Shown: piece by piece, positions 33,780 to 43,351 of the stretch
Layout of the letters: every line of letters starts with the position of its first letter
How positions within the stretch are numbered: the first letter of the stretch is position 1
From: Actinomycetes bacterium
GTDB taxonomy: Bacteria; Actinomycetota; Acidimicrobiia; Acidimicrobiales; Aldehydirespiratoraceae
Assembly: GCA_024276495.1 (NCBI GenBank)
Contig: JAJRXC010000110.1
Span: forward strand, 1 to 64,000
DNA length: 64,000 bases
Direction: 5' to 3'
Made by a program: the position numbers and the translations under genes
The notes under the pieces: model-generated
The model's input: the letters and a program-made list of their open reading frames with translations, nothing else
Told to the model about the DNA's origin: nothing
The model's database searches: none

Positions 33780-35474
33780 GTGGCTCGAAAGGAACGAGAT
33801 CCGCATCCTCTTCGCATCGAGCACCTCGTCGAGTCGGAACACCGCGCCGGCACCGATCTCGCCTGGATCGTCGCCTTCGCCGTTGTCCTGTGTGTCGTGG
33901 CGATCGTCTTCGCGGTGCCCGACATCCTCCTCGATCGGATCGCCGACACCAGCGGCCTGAACACGAACGGCGTGATCGCGCTGATCACCGTCGTGCCCCT
34001 CGGTGCGACACTGTTCGCTTTTCGTCGGTACCACGATGCCGTCAACGCGCAACGGGAACTGACCCACCTCTCCCTGCACGACGCCCTCACCGGGCTGCCC
34101 AACCGGCGTCATCTGCGGGAGGTGCTCCCGGAGGCGTTCCGACACGCCCGCCGGTTCCACACCAAGGCCGCCGTGTTGTTCGTCGACCTCGACGGGTTCA
34201 AGTCGGTGAACGACACCTACGGGCACGAAGTCGGTGACCGGTTGATGGTCGCCGTCGGAGAACGCCTGGCCCGCACGGCGGGCGAGGACCGCTGGGTGGC
34301 CCGCTACGCCGGGGACGAGTTCGTGATCATCGACCCCGCGCCACAGACCGCCGAGCAGGCCGCCCGCTTCGCCCGTGAGCTGATCGGGGTGATCGAGACG
34401 CCGTTCGAGCTGGGCGAGGACCGCATCGGGATCTCCGCGAGCATCGGTGTGGCCTACGGCGACGTGACCGACGACCCCGAAGACGTGCTGCACGACGCCG
34501 ACACCGCGATGTACGACGCCAAACACAGCGACAACCGCACCGCGGTCTTCTCCGAGACGATGCGGTCACGCCTGACCCCGGCAACCGCGGAACGAAGGCT
34601 CGAACAGGCCCTGGAGCAGGGCGAGTTCCGGCTTCTCTACCAGCCGATCGTCGCCCTGCGGACCAGTCGGATCGTCGGCTGCGAGGGGTTGCTCCGGTGG
34701 GACGACCCCGAACGGGGCATGGTCCCCCCGGGAGACTTCCTCGGGTCGCTCGAAGAGACCGGCCTGATCGTGCCCGTCGGGCGCTGGGTGATCGCGGAGG
34801 CCTGTCGACAGGCGGCTCGCTGGGCCGAGATGACGCCCGACGGAGAGATCCCGTTGCGGGTCACGGCCAACGTCTCGCCTCGCCAGATCGGCCAGTCGGA
34901 CTTCGTCGAAGACCTCGAGTCGGCGTTGACGAGTGCCGGGACGAACCCGGCGCTTTTGTTCCTCGAGCTGACCGAGGCCGCGCTCATCGCCGACCCGCGG
35001 GCGGCGTGGACCGCTCTGTCGGCCGCCCGCGAGATCGGCGTCGGCTTGGCGCTCGACGACTTCGGCACCGGCTACTCGAGCCTCGGGCACCTCCGGAACT
35101 ACGAGCTGGAGCTCCTCAAGCTCGACGGGAGCTGCATCGGCGCCCTCGGCGAACGCCCCGTCGACGACGCGATCGTGCGTCATGTGGTCTCCCTCGCCCG
35201 GGCGCTCGGGATCGCCACCCTGGCCGAGGGCATCCAGGAGGCCGCACAGGTCGAACGGCTCCTCGAGTTCGGTTGTGAGCTCGGTCAGGGCTATTTCTTC
35301 TCCGATCCGCAACCACCGACGATCATCGAGGGCCTGTTGCGGCGGCAGTGGCGAACCGGCCCCGGCGAGGGCGGCGTGGAGATGCCCGCGATGCGAGCGG
35401 ACACCGACGCCGACGCCCCGGCCAGCATCGTGTTGCCGAAGCTCCGTCAGACCAGCGTTCCCGCCCAGAGCTGA
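33780..35474 (+). CDS. Membrane GGDEF-EAL protein (c-di-GMP turnover)
   Basis: A 564-residue protein: two membrane segments at about 28-50 and 62-80, a GGDEF domain (about 95-255) and an EAL domain (about 265-520). The cyclase signature is AGDEF at about 178-182, a tolerated variant. The phosphodiesterase signature is EGLLRW at about 302 in place of EALLRW, while the other metal and catalytic residues look present (ANVSPRQ, LELTEAAL, DDFGTGYSSL, AEGI, QGYFFSDP). Either or both activities are possible. The GTG start follows AGAGGAAGG. A 12-bp palindrome GGCGACGTCGCC lies at 33721-33732 upstream. Confidence 0.9.
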   Translation: MARKERDPHPLRIEHLVESEHRAGTDLAWIVAFAVVLCVVAIVFAVPDILLDRIADTSGLNTNGVIALITVVPLGATLFAFRRYHDAVNAQRELTHLSLHDALTGLPNRRHLREVLPEAFRHARRFHTKAAVLFVDLDGFKSVNDTYGHEVGDRLMVAVGERLARTAGEDRWVARYAGDEFVIIDPAPQTAEQAARFARELIGVIETPFELGEDRIGISASIGVAYGDVTDDPEDVLHDADTAMYDAKHSDNRTAVFSETMRSRLTPATAERRLEQALEQGEFRLLYQPIVALRTSRIVGCEGLLRWDDPERGMVPPGDFLGSLEETGLIVPVGRWVIAEACRQAARWAEMTPDGEIPLRVTANVSPRQIGQSDFVEDLESALTSAGTNPALLFLELTEAALIADPRAAWTALSAAREIGVGLALDDFGTGYSSLGHLRNYELELLKLDGSCIGALGERPVDDAIVRHVVSLARALGIATLAEGIQEAAQVERLLEFGCELGQGYFFSDPQPPTIIEGLLRRQWRTGPGEGGVEMPAMRADTDADAPASIVLPKLRQTSVPAQS

Positions 35475-35489
35475 CCGTCCCCCACGATC

Positions 35490-36395
35490 TCAGGCTCCAC
35501 CCACATCGGCCGGGGGAGGTCCGTACCGCCCGAGGAGGTGGTCGCGGATGGCCTTGAGACGACCACGGGGCGACCAGTGCAACCCTCGGGACGGCACATG
35601 GACCATCCCGACGGGAATCTGGATCAGCGCGACCACGATCCGGAACCACTCGTTTCGTCGGCCGTAGTGCTCTTTCAACATGAGCAGCGTGTTGCGGAGC
35701 TGGAGATAGGCGACCCGTTCGATCGATGCGCTCATCCCCGGATTCCGGACCATCGCCCCGCGTACGACCCCGCATCCCCACCCGGCCCGAGCGGCCCGAA
35801 TCGCGAGCTCGCTCTCCTCGCAGTAGGCGAAGTAGCGCTCGTCGAAGATCCCGATCTCGTCGAGGCAGGCGCGCCGGCACATCATCAGGGTTCCATGGGG
35901 GTAGTCGGACGCATCGAAGCCCTCCTCGACGGTCGGGGCCGCGTCGATCGTGCCGAGGTACGGGTCGATCACGGGACGCATGCCATCGCCGACGTCGGCG
36001 CTCACGAGCCCCACGTCGGGTCGCTCCCGGACTTCGGCGAGCATCTTCTCGAGCGTGTCGGGATCGGGAAGTGCGTCGTGGGGGGCGAGCGCGACCCATT
36101 CGCCGAAATCGTGGTGCAAGAAGCGACGCAGGCCGACGTTTCCCCCCGGTCCGAAACCGAGATTGTCGCGGGCGAGGACGAGGGTGGCGTCGCCCACCAG
36201 CGCGGGAAGGGCGGCCACCGTCTCTGCGGTCGAGCCGTTGTCGACGACCATGACCCTTGTCGCGATCGTCTGGTCACGGAACGCCGCGACGGTGCGGCCG
36301 ACCGCGTCGGGCCGGTTGCGATGGATGATCACGACCGTGACCGCATCGGCACCGGCCGGCGACGCGGTCGGGTTCGGATCGGACACGGGTGGCAT
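35490..36395 (-). CDS. Family 2 glycosyltransferase (rhamnosyltransferase-like)
   Basis: A 301-residue GT-A glycosyltransferase: VVIIHRNRPDAVGRTVAAFRDQ, VVDNGST, then RDNLGFGPGGNVGLRRFL and FDERYFAYCEESELAIRAARAGWGC, which is the layout of rhamnosyl- and galactofuranosyl-type enzymes. The C-terminal helical part has no membrane span. The ATG at 36395 is preferred over the longer frame because the upstream portion reads as shadow and runs into the divergent gene's promoter; a CACACT box lies 8 nt before it. Confidence 0.88.
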   Translation of the reverse strand: MPPVSDPNPTASPAGADAVTVVIIHRNRPDAVGRTVAAFRDQTIATRVMVVDNGSTAETVAALPALVGDATLVLARDNLGFGPGGNVGLRRFLHHDFGEWVALAPHDALPDPDTLEKMLAEVRERPDVGLVSADVGDGMRPVIDPYLGTIDAAPTVEEGFDASDYPHGTLMMCRRACLDEIGIFDERYFAYCEESELAIRAARAGWGCGVVRGAMVRNPGMSASIERVAYLQLRNTLLMLKEHYGRRNEWFRIVVALIQIPVGMVHVPSRGLHWSPRGRLKAIRDHLLGRYGPPPADVGGA

Positions 36396-36442
36396 GCGGC
36401 CGAAGTGTGCACTCCGGGGCGAGTGCTCGGCAACCCGGCCGC

Positions 36443-36448
36443 TAACAT
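36443..36448 (+). promoter_or_regulatory. -10 box of leaderless promoter
   Basis: TAACAT ends 6 nt before the GTG at 36455, with no ribosome site between. Confidence 0.5.
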
Positions 36449-36454
36449 GCGCCG

Positions 36455-37636
36455 GTGCCGCCGACCGACCCGTTCCCCGACGAACCATCCCCCGGTCCGG
36501 CGAAGCTCGGCGATCTGGCCGCGGAGTCGGGGCTGCGGCGGGTCCACATCCTCGCGTGGCGTGACCTCGCCGATGTCGAAGCCGGTGGCTCCGAGCTCCA
36601 CGCCTCGATGGTCGCCGGTCGTTGGGCCGATGCCGGGATCGAGGTCACGATGCGAACCTCCTACGCCCAGGGCGCTCCGCCGGAGACGACCCGCGACGGG
36701 TACCGGGTGGTGCGGCGGGCCGGACGGTATCTGGTCTTCCCCCGGGCGGTCGCGGCCGAGCTGGCCGGGCGCCACGGTCGACGCGACGGTCTGGTCGAGA
36801 TCTGGAACGGCGTTCCCTTCTTCTCCCCGATCTGGGCCCGTGGACCGAAGGTCACGTGGCTGCACCACGTGCACGAGGACATGTGGCCGATGGTCCTTCC
36901 TCCCGCCCTGGCGCGGGTCGGACAGATCCTCGAACGCCGCATCGCGCCGCCCTTCTACCGCGGCACTTCGATCATCACCCTCAGCGAGTCGTCGCGGACC
37001 CATCTGCTCGATCGGCTTCGGCTTCGACCCGGCGACGTGCACGTGGTGCCCCCCGGGATCGACCCGAGGTTTCGACCCGGCGACGAGAAGACTCCGGAGC
37101 CCTCGGTGCTCGCGGTGGGTCGTCTCATGCCGTCGAAGGGCTTCGCAGAGCTGATCGACGCCGTTCATCGGGTACGGGAACAGGTTCCCGCCCGACTCAC
37201 GATCATCGGCGAGGGCTACGAACGCGACGATCTCATGCGGAGGATCTCCGCCCTCGGCGCCGAGGAGTGGTGTGAGTTGCCCGGCCGGGTCGACGACGAC
37301 GAGCTCGTTCGTCGGTACCAACGAGCCTGGGTCGTCGCCGGCATGTCTCGAAGCGAAGGTTGGGGGATGACCCTCACCGAGGCGGCGGCATGCGCGACCC
37401 CGGCGGTCGCCACCCGCATCCCGGGTCACATCGACGCGGTTCGCGACGGGGTGGGCGGGCAACTCGTCGACTCCGACGACGAGTTCGTGTCGGCCCTCGC
37501 GATGGTCCTGCGCGACCACGAGCACCGCGAGCGGCTCCGGGAGGGCGCCGTCCGCCAGGCCCGGGAGTTGACCTGGGACCGAACGGCGTACGAGACCCTC
37601 GCGGTTCTCGCGGCTGATTCCCGCGGCCGCGGTTGA
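36455..37636 (+). CDS. Family 4 glycosyltransferase
   Basis: A 393-residue GT-B enzyme. The N-terminal domain has GGSELHASMVAGRWADAG (acceptor side) and a WLHHVHEDMWP loop. The C-terminal domain has VVPPGIDPRF, VLAVGRLMPSKGFAELIDA and the E-x7-E region SEGWGMTLTEAAACATPAVAT, as in retaining glycosyltransferases. It is divergent from the GT2 gene and overlaps or abuts the AftD-like gene, so it probably helps build the same envelope glycan. The GTG start is leaderless by the TAACAT box. Confidence 0.9.
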   Translation: MPPTDPFPDEPSPGPAKLGDLAAESGLRRVHILAWRDLADVEAGGSELHASMVAGRWADAGIEVTMRTSYAQGAPPETTRDGYRVVRRAGRYLVFPRAVAAELAGRHGRRDGLVEIWNGVPFFSPIWARGPKVTWLHHVHEDMWPMVLPPALARVGQILERRIAPPFYRGTSIITLSESSRTHLLDRLRLRPGDVHVVPPGIDPRFRPGDEKTPEPSVLAVGRLMPSKGFAELIDAVHRVREQVPARLTIIGEGYERDDLMRRISALGAEEWCELPGRVDDDELVRRYQRAWVVAGMSRSEGWGMTLTEAAACATPAVATRIPGHIDAVRDGVGGQLVDSDDEFVSALAMVLRDHEHRERLREGAVRQARELTWDRTAYETLAVLAADSRGRG

Positions 37637-37653
37637 CGGGATCGATACTGCCG

Positions 37654-40600
37654 ATGGGCAACCACTGGGCCCGTCTTCGCCGCCACTCCGTCGTGCTGAT
37701 CGCGGCCGCGATCGCCTACCTCCCGATCATCTTCTCCAGCCCGGGTGCCGTCGGGGCCGACACCAAGACGTATCTCTACATCGACCCCGGCCGCGTGCTG
37801 CGAAACGCCACGAGTCTGTGGGACAGCGATGTCGCGCTCGGGACCGTGACCCACCAGAACATCGGCTACCTGTGGCCGATGGGGCCGTTCTACTGGCTGT
37901 TCGAGACCGTCGGCAGCCCGGATTGGTTCGCCCAACGGATTTGGCTCGGGACCTTGCTCTTCGCGGCCGGCACCGGCGTGCGCTATCTCCTGCGCACTCT
38001 CGAATGGGAAGGCGCCGGGATGCTGGTCGCGGTGCTCGCCTACGAGCTCAGTCCGTACCTGCTCGACTACAGCGCCCGCATCTCCGCGGTGCTGCTCCCG
38101 TGGGCCGGGCTTCCGTGGATGCTGGCCCTCACGATCCGGGCGGCCCGCCGCGGCGGGTGGCGCGACCCGGCCAGGTTCGCGCTCGTCGTCCTCACGGTCG
38201 GTTCGGTCAACGCGACCTCCCTGCTGCTCGTGGGCATCGCCCCGGTGGCCTGGCTCCTCCACGCCCGTTTCGCGGAGCGGTCGATCACGTCACGACAGGG
38301 ACTCGGCGCGGCTGTGCGGATCGGTGCGCTGAGCCTCGTCGTCTCGGTGTGGTGGATCGCGGGCCTGGTCCTCCAGGGGGGTTACAGCCTTCCCGTCACC
38401 CGCTACACCGAGACGTATCAGACGGTCGCGTCGGCCTCGACCGCACCCGAGGTGATGCGGGGCCTCGGCTACTGGTTCTTCTACGGCAACGACAAGTTCG
38501 GGCAGTGGATCGAACCGAGCATCGAGTACACCCAGGGCGTCTGGTTGTTGTTCCTCAGCTTCGGCCTGGTGGTGCTCTCGCTCCTCGGTGCCGCCCTCGT
38601 CCAGTGGCGCCACCGGAGCTTCTTCGTGCTGCTGGTCGTTCTCGGCGGGTTCATCGCGATCGGCGCGCACCCGTTCGACGCGCCGTCCCCGCTCGGGTCG
38701 TTGTTCAAGGACTTCACCGGGACCGACGCCGGACTCGCCCTGCGATCGACCCCGCGGGCGCTGCCGATGCTCGTCCTCGCGACATCGGTGTTGTTGGGCA
38801 CCGTCATCAACGCCCTCGATGGGCGATGGCCGGCGATCGCGCGCCCGTTCGCCGCCCTGGTGCTGGTCGCGGTCGTCCTGAACAATCCGGCGATGTGGCG
38901 GATCCGGATGATCGAGGAGAACCTGCAGCGCGACGAGACCCTCCCGGAGTACTGGATCGATGCGATCGACGCGCTCGACGCCAGCGGCCGCGACGGTCGG
39001 GTGATGGAGATCCCCGGCAGTGATTTCGCCTCGTATCGGTGGGGAAACACCGTCGATCCGATCACCCCGGGGCTGCTCGATCGGGGCTATGTCGCCCGCG
39101 AGCTCGTTCCGTTCGGGTCGCCCGAGTCGGCCGCGTTCCTGACGGCATTCGATCGGCGCTTCCAGGAGGACTCGGTCGACGCCGACGCGATCGTCCCCAT
39201 CGCCGAGCTGCTGTCGGTCGACGATGTCGTGCACCGGGCCGATCTGACATACGAACGGTTCCGTACCCCGCGACCGGTGCCGACGGCGGACCTCCTCGAC
39301 AACCGTTCGGGGCTGGGGCCGGGGGTGGGATTCGGGCCGAACCTCCCGAACGTCGCAGGCCCGCAGCAGACCCTGCTCGACGAGGTGTTCTTGGCGATCG
39401 ATCCATCACTCCCCGATCCCGCGCCGGTCACCGTCTACCCGGTTCCCGACGCGCTCGACATCGTGAGGACCCGTCCCCTCTCCGGCGCGACCGTGGTCGT
39501 CGGCGACGGCGAGGGGATCGTCGACGCGGCCGGTGCCGGCCTGCTCGACCCGGACCGGCCGTTGTGGTTCGGTGCCGACCTGGTCATCGATGACGCGCTG
39601 CGGGAGGTCGTGCTCGCCGAGCCGGCGGCGATCGTCGTCACCGACAGCAACAAGCGCCGGGCCCGCCGATGGGGAACGTTGCGCGAGAACCTCGGCTACG
39701 TCGAACGGCCCGGAGAGGAACCCCTCGTCGACGACCCGACCGACAATCGGCTCGAGCTCTTCCCCGCGGTCGAGGCCCAGACGGTCATCGACGTCGACGA
39801 CACCCGCACGGTCAGTGTCCAGCCGGGTCCCTTCGTTCTGCGCGCATCCAACTACGGCAACCCGGTGACCTACACCAACGACGATCGACCGGCGCTCGCG
39901 ATCGACGGGGACGTCGACACGGCCTGGGTGGTGGGCGCGTTCGCCGAAGCCCGGGGCGAGTGGCTCGAGTTCCGGTTCGCCGAGCCGACCGTCGTGCCCG
40001 AGATCACGTTCGTGCAGGCCCAGGCCGACGCCAATCGGCACATCACGGAGGTGACGATCCGTGGCGACGGCCGGGAGTTGACGGTCGCGTCGCTCGACCC
40101 GAGCTCGTGGACGCGCGACGGACAGACCGTCGTCCTGCCCGACCACGACCCCGTCGAGGTCTACGAAGTGGAGCTGACGGACCTCGACTTGCCGCGTCAA
40201 CCGTCGTATCCCGGGGTCTCCCCGGTCGGCTTCGCCGAGGTTCGTCTCGGCGACGCCGCGCCGGTGATCGAGTCCCTTCGTCTGCCGACGGCGTTCGTCT
40301 CCCGAGTCGGCGCGGATCTCGAACGCCACGATCTCTCCGTGGTCATGACCCGCGAACGGTCCAATCCGCAGGAGCCGGTCCGGGCCGATCCCGAAGCGGA
40401 GATGCGTCGCGACGTCGTGCTGCCCGCCGGCCGGTCGTTCACGGTGCAGGGCGCGGCCCGGCTGTCGGCCGCGGTCGACGAGTCGGTCATCGACGACCTG
40501 ATCGGCCGCACCACCGGGTCGACCGGCGCCGCGCTGGTGGCGAGATCGAGCGGGCGGTTGCCCGGAGATCTCCGCAGCGCCGCGTCGTTCGCGATCGACG

Positions 40601-41982
40601 GCGACACCGAGACGGCGTGGACCGGTCGGTTCGGTCCCCAGGCCGGCCAATGGTTGGAGTTCCGCAGTGACGAGGAGGTGTCCTTCGAGGAGTTGTCCGT
40701 CTCGGTCGTGACCGATGGCCTTCACTCGGTTCCCACCGGCTTCCGAGTCGTCATCGACGACGAAGAGGCCGGCGAGTTCCCCACGGGGCTCCGTCTGCTC
40801 GACGAAGCCCGTGGCGCCACGACCGACGTGGTGCTCCCGGTCTCGGGGTCGGGCCGGACGGTACGGCTGGAGATCGCCGGGGTCGACGAACGGCCCACCC
40901 GCGACTGGTACTCGAACATCTTCACCGCCATGCCGGTCGCCATCGCCGAGGTCGACCTCGGTCCGACCATGCGATTCGATCCGGCCGCGGCCGTCTCCGT
41001 CGATTGCGCGGTGATCGCGACGGTCGACGGAACGCCGATCCGGGCGAGCATCGAGGGGGCCGCGGCGGCCGCGTTGGAACGTCAGGAGCTCGCCCTCGTC
41101 GGTTGCGATGCCGTCGACGTTCCCGCCGACGGGTTCACGATCCAGACGGCGGGCCGGACGATCGGCATCGACGTCGATCAACTCGTTCTTCGGAGCCCCC
41201 GACCACTCCCGCCGCCGATCGAGCCGCCGGCGGTCCAGATCACCGAACAGGACAAGACCAGCTATGTGCTGTCGGTTCCGCCGTCGACCGAGGACCGATG
41301 GCTGGTACTCGGTCAGAGCCACAATCGCGGCTGGCGAGCGACGCTCGACGGCCGTTCCCTGGGCGACCCGGTCCTGATCGACGGCTTCGCCAACGGCTGG
41401 CGGCTTCCGGCCGGCACCGATCAGGTCGTCGAGCTGGAGTGGACACCGCAGCGCCTCGTCGGCCGCAGCCTGGGGGTCTCGGTCGCCGGGATCGTGGTCG
41501 CCATCGGGCTCGCGTGGCGCGGCCGTCGAGACGACGACTCGTGGCCGGCGACGCGAAGTGACGGGCCGACGCGCCCGATGCTGCGCCCGGTGCCGTTCGT
41601 CGATCCGGCCCCACCGGCCCGGCTCGGACCGTGGCGGTCGGCCCTGATCGCCGGCACCGGGGTCGCGTTGTTCTCCTGGCTGAACCTGCCGCGGCTGCCG
41701 GGACTGGCGATCCTCGTCGGCCTCGCCGTCGTCGTCGCGCTGCGGTTCCGCACCCGCTGGACGATGCCGGCACTCGGCGGTGCCCTGGTGTTCGGGCTCA
41801 CCTCCGTCGCGATCATGATCGCCCAGCGCCGCTTCCGCTACCCGCCGGATTTCGGTTGGCCCCAGCAGTTCCGCGAGCTCCACGTGTTCGGGGTGCTGTG
41901 CCTGTTGCTACTCGCGGCCGACTATGTGGTGGCGGTGGTCGCGCCGGATCGGACGAAGACGGCGCCCGAGCGCTCCGGTTAG
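37654..41982 (+). CDS. aftD: AftD-like alpha-arabinofuranosyltransferase (GT-C, DUF3367)
   Basis: A protein of about 1442 residues. The N-terminal half is a GT-C membrane enzyme with about ten spans; the first external loop has SPGAVGADTKTYLYIDPGRV, as in mycobacterial AftD, which adds alpha-1,3 arabinofuranose using decaprenyl-phosphoarabinose. The external part carries two discoidin/carbohydrate-binding-like modules, at about 729-830 (AIDGDVDTAWVVG) and about 963-1060 (AIDGDTETAWTGR), and further spans lie at about 1280-1300 and 1330-1430. Length matches the family. A TTG at 37633 overlapping the GT4 stop is an alternative start. The last 4 nt overlap the convergent cvnD stop. Confidence 0.82.
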   Translation: MGNHWARLRRHSVVLIAAAIAYLPIIFSSPGAVGADTKTYLYIDPGRVLRNATSLWDSDVALGTVTHQNIGYLWPMGPFYWLFETVGSPDWFAQRIWLGTLLFAAGTGVRYLLRTLEWEGAGMLVAVLAYELSPYLLDYSARISAVLLPWAGLPWMLALTIRAARRGGWRDPARFALVVLTVGSVNATSLLLVGIAPVAWLLHARFAERSITSRQGLGAAVRIGALSLVVSVWWIAGLVLQGGYSLPVTRYTETYQTVASASTAPEVMRGLGYWFFYGNDKFGQWIEPSIEYTQGVWLLFLSFGLVVLSLLGAALVQWRHRSFFVLLVVLGGFIAIGAHPFDAPSPLGSLFKDFTGTDAGLALRSTPRALPMLVLATSVLLGTVINALDGRWPAIARPFAALVLVAVVLNNPAMWRIRMIEENLQRDETLPEYWIDAIDALDASGRDGRVMEIPGSDFASYRWGNTVDPITPGLLDRGYVARELVPFGSPESAAFLTAFDRRFQEDSVDADAIVPIAELLSVDDVVHRADLTYERFRTPRPVPTADLLDNRSGLGPGVGFGPNLPNVAGPQQTLLDEVFLAIDPSLPDPAPVTVYPVPDALDIVRTRPLSGATVVVGDGEGIVDAAGAGLLDPDRPLWFGADLVIDDALREVVLAEPAAIVVTDSNKRRARRWGTLRENLGYVERPGEEPLVDDPTDNRLELFPAVEAQTVIDVDDTRTVSVQPGPFVLRASNYGNPVTYTNDDRPALAIDGDVDTAWVVGAFAEARGEWLEFRFAEPTVVPEITFVQAQADANRHITEVTIRGDGRELTVASLDPSSWTRDGQTVVLPDHDPVEVYEVELTDLDLPRQPSYPGVSPVGFAEVRLGDAAPVIESLRLPTAFVSRVGADLERHDLSVVMTRERSNPQEPVRADPEAEMRRDVVLPAGRSFTVQGAARLSAAVDESVIDDLIGRTTGSTGAALVARSSGRLPGDLRSAASFAIDGDTETAWTGRFGPQAGQWLEFRSDEEVSFEELSVSVVTDGLHSVPTGFRVVIDDEEAGEFPTGLRLLDEARGATTDVVLPVSGSGRTVRLEIAGVDERPTRDWYSNIFTAMPVAIAEVDLGPTMRFDPAAAVSVDCAVIATVDGTPIRASIEGAAAAALERQELALVGCDAVDVPADGFTIQTAGRTIGIDVDQLVLRSPRPLPPPIEPPAVQITEQDKTSYVLSVPPSTEDRWLVLGQSHNRGWRATLDGRSLGDPVLIDGFANGWRLPAGTDQVVELEWTPQRLVGRSLGVSVAGIVVAIGLAWRGRRDDDSWPATRSDGPTRPMLRPVPFVDPAPPARLGPWRSALIAGTGVALFSWLNLPRLPGLAILVGLAVVVALRFRTRWTMPALGGALVFGLTSVAIMIAQRRFRYPPDFGWPQQFRELHVFGVLCLLLLAADYVVAVVAPDRTKTAPERSG

Positions 41983-42575
41983 ACCGCCGCCGTCGTCGCG
42001 CGGGTGAGGGCGTGTTGCACGAGCTCGAGCAGGGCACCCTTGGTGGAGGCCCGGTCCCGGGCGTCGGTGACCAACATGGGGATGTCGGCGGAGATCGCGA
42101 GCGCTTCGCGCACATCGTCGAGTGAGTGATGGATCCGGCCGAAGAAGGCGTTGACGGCAACGATGAACGGGATGCCGGCCGACTCGAAGTAGTCGACGGC
42201 CGCGAAGCAGTCCTCGAGCCGGGATGTGTCGACGACGACGACGGCGCCGATGGCGCCACGAACGAGGTCGTCCCACATGAAGTGGAAACGGTCCTGTCCC
42301 GGCGTGCCGAAGAGGTAGAGGATCAAGTCGTTGCCGAGGCTGATGCGACCGAAGTCCATCGCGACGGTGGTGGACGTCTTGGCCGCCTCGCCGGCGATGT
42401 CGACTCCTGCGCTGTGCGAGGTGAGGGATGCCTCCGTCGTCAGCGGCTCGATCTCGGAGATCGAGCCGACGAAGGTCGTCTTGCCGACGGCGTAGCCGCC
42501 GGCGACGACGATCTTGACCGGGATGGGAACACCGTCGCTTTGGACGTCGTTCTTCTCAGAGCGCTTGAAGACCAT
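41979..42575 (-). CDS. cvnD: Conservon GTPase (CvnD-like)
   Basis: A 198-residue small GTPase of the MglA/CvnD group. P-loop VVAGGYAVGKTTFVGS is at about residues 22-37, switch region LTSHSAGVDIAGE, then GTPGQDRF (G3) and the G4-like region PFIVAVNAFF. It is the last gene of a four-gene conservon, where these GTPases act with a membrane kinase, a roadblock protein and a DUF742 protein in a eukaryote-like membrane signalling complex. The ATG at 42575 overlaps the end of cvnC by 20 nt. Confidence 0.92.
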   Translation of the reverse strand: MVFKRSEKNDVQSDGVPIPVKIVVAGGYAVGKTTFVGSISEIEPLTTEASLTSHSAGVDIAGEAAKTSTTVAMDFGRISLGNDLILYLFGTPGQDRFHFMWDDLVRGAIGAVVVVDTSRLEDCFAAVDYFESAGIPFIVAVNAFFGRIHHSLDDVREALAISADIPMLVTDARDRASTKGALLELVQHALTRATTAAV

Positions 42576-42921
42576 CGAGGACCCTTTCGAGGAGTCGGAG
42601 GTCGGGGCGGGACCCCTCTTCGGCCGATGCCGGGTTGGCATGGGAGTCGAGGAATCCATCGGTGACCATGTCGCCGACGAGAACGCGGGCGACACCGAGT
42701 GGGAGACCGAGGTGGGCGGACACCTCGGCTATGGATGTTGGTTCGGCACATTGTTCGAGAATCTGTCGGCGTTCGGACGGGAGCCCGTCCGCGCCATGTC
42801 GACCCCGCGCGGTGACTCGCACGATCGTCTCGAGCGCGAGCTCGGTCGACGATCGCACTCGTCCACCGGTCAACGCGTACGGGCGTACACGAAGCCGGCT
42901 GTCGCGGGGCTGGTCGTTCAT
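42556..42921 (-). CDS. cvnC: Conservon DUF742 protein (CvnC-like)
   Basis: A 121-residue DUF742 protein: RVRPYALTGGRVRSSTELALETIV at the start, then a winged-helix-like stretch SERRQILEQCAEPTSIAEVSAHLGLPLGVARVLVGDMVTDGFL. DUF742 proteins bind DNA or partner proteins in conservons. The ATG overlaps the cvnB stop (ATGA), and its 3' end overlaps cvnD, so all are coupled. Confidence 0.92.
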   Translation of the reverse strand: MNDQPRDSRLRVRPYALTGGRVRSSTELALETIVRVTARGRHGADGLPSERRQILEQCAEPTSIAEVSAHLGLPLGVARVLVGDMVTDGFLDSHANPASAEEGSRPDLRLLERVLDGLQAL

Positions 42922-43340
42922 CGGGGCAGGGCGCTCTGCAGTTCGGCGCGGAGCTCCGGGGTCAGGAACGGGCCGGTCTTCTCGACCAGAACTGCCATCT
43001 CGTACCCGACCAGGCCGACGTCGCAGTCGGCATCGGCCACGACCGCGAGGCAGGACCCGTCGCTGACGCCGGTCACGAAGAGAAAGGCGTTCTCCATCTC
43101 GATGATGATCTCGTTGACCCGTCCCCCGCCGAACCGGCCGGCCGCGCCATAGGCGAGGCCGATCAGCCCGGAGGCGACGGCGGCGAAGCGATCGGCCGCG
43201 TCGCGGTCGAGCCCACCGGAGAGGGCCATGGGGAGCCCGTCGGAGGAGACGACGACGGCTTCACTGACGCCGGGGACTCGTTCGACGAAATTGGCGACCA
43301 ACCAGTTCACGTTGGTCGCGGCGGTGCTCATGGTGCTCAT
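42918..43340 (-). CDS. cvnB: Conservon roadblock/LC7 protein (CvnB-like)
   Basis: A 140-residue roadblock/LC7 protein, the likely GTPase-activating or scaffold partner of CvnD. Typical sequence: NVNWLVANFVERVPGVSEAVVVSSDGLPMALS, then AADRFAAVASGLIGLAYGAA and EIIIEMENAFLFVTGVSDGSCLAVVAD. It lies 11 nt after the kinase gene and overlaps cvnC. Confidence 0.93.
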   Translation of the reverse strand: MSTMSTAATNVNWLVANFVERVPGVSEAVVVSSDGLPMALSGGLDRDAADRFAAVASGLIGLAYGAAGRFGGGRVNEIIIEMENAFLFVTGVSDGSCLAVVADADCDVGLVGYEMAVLVEKTGPFLTPELRAELQSALPR

Positions 43341-43351
43341 GTCGGTGCTCC

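Noticed and set aside
39406-41883. A minus-strand open frame of 825 codons opposite the AftD-like gene
   Set aside because: Low-complexity antisense translation; the plus strand carries membrane spans and sugar-binding modules.
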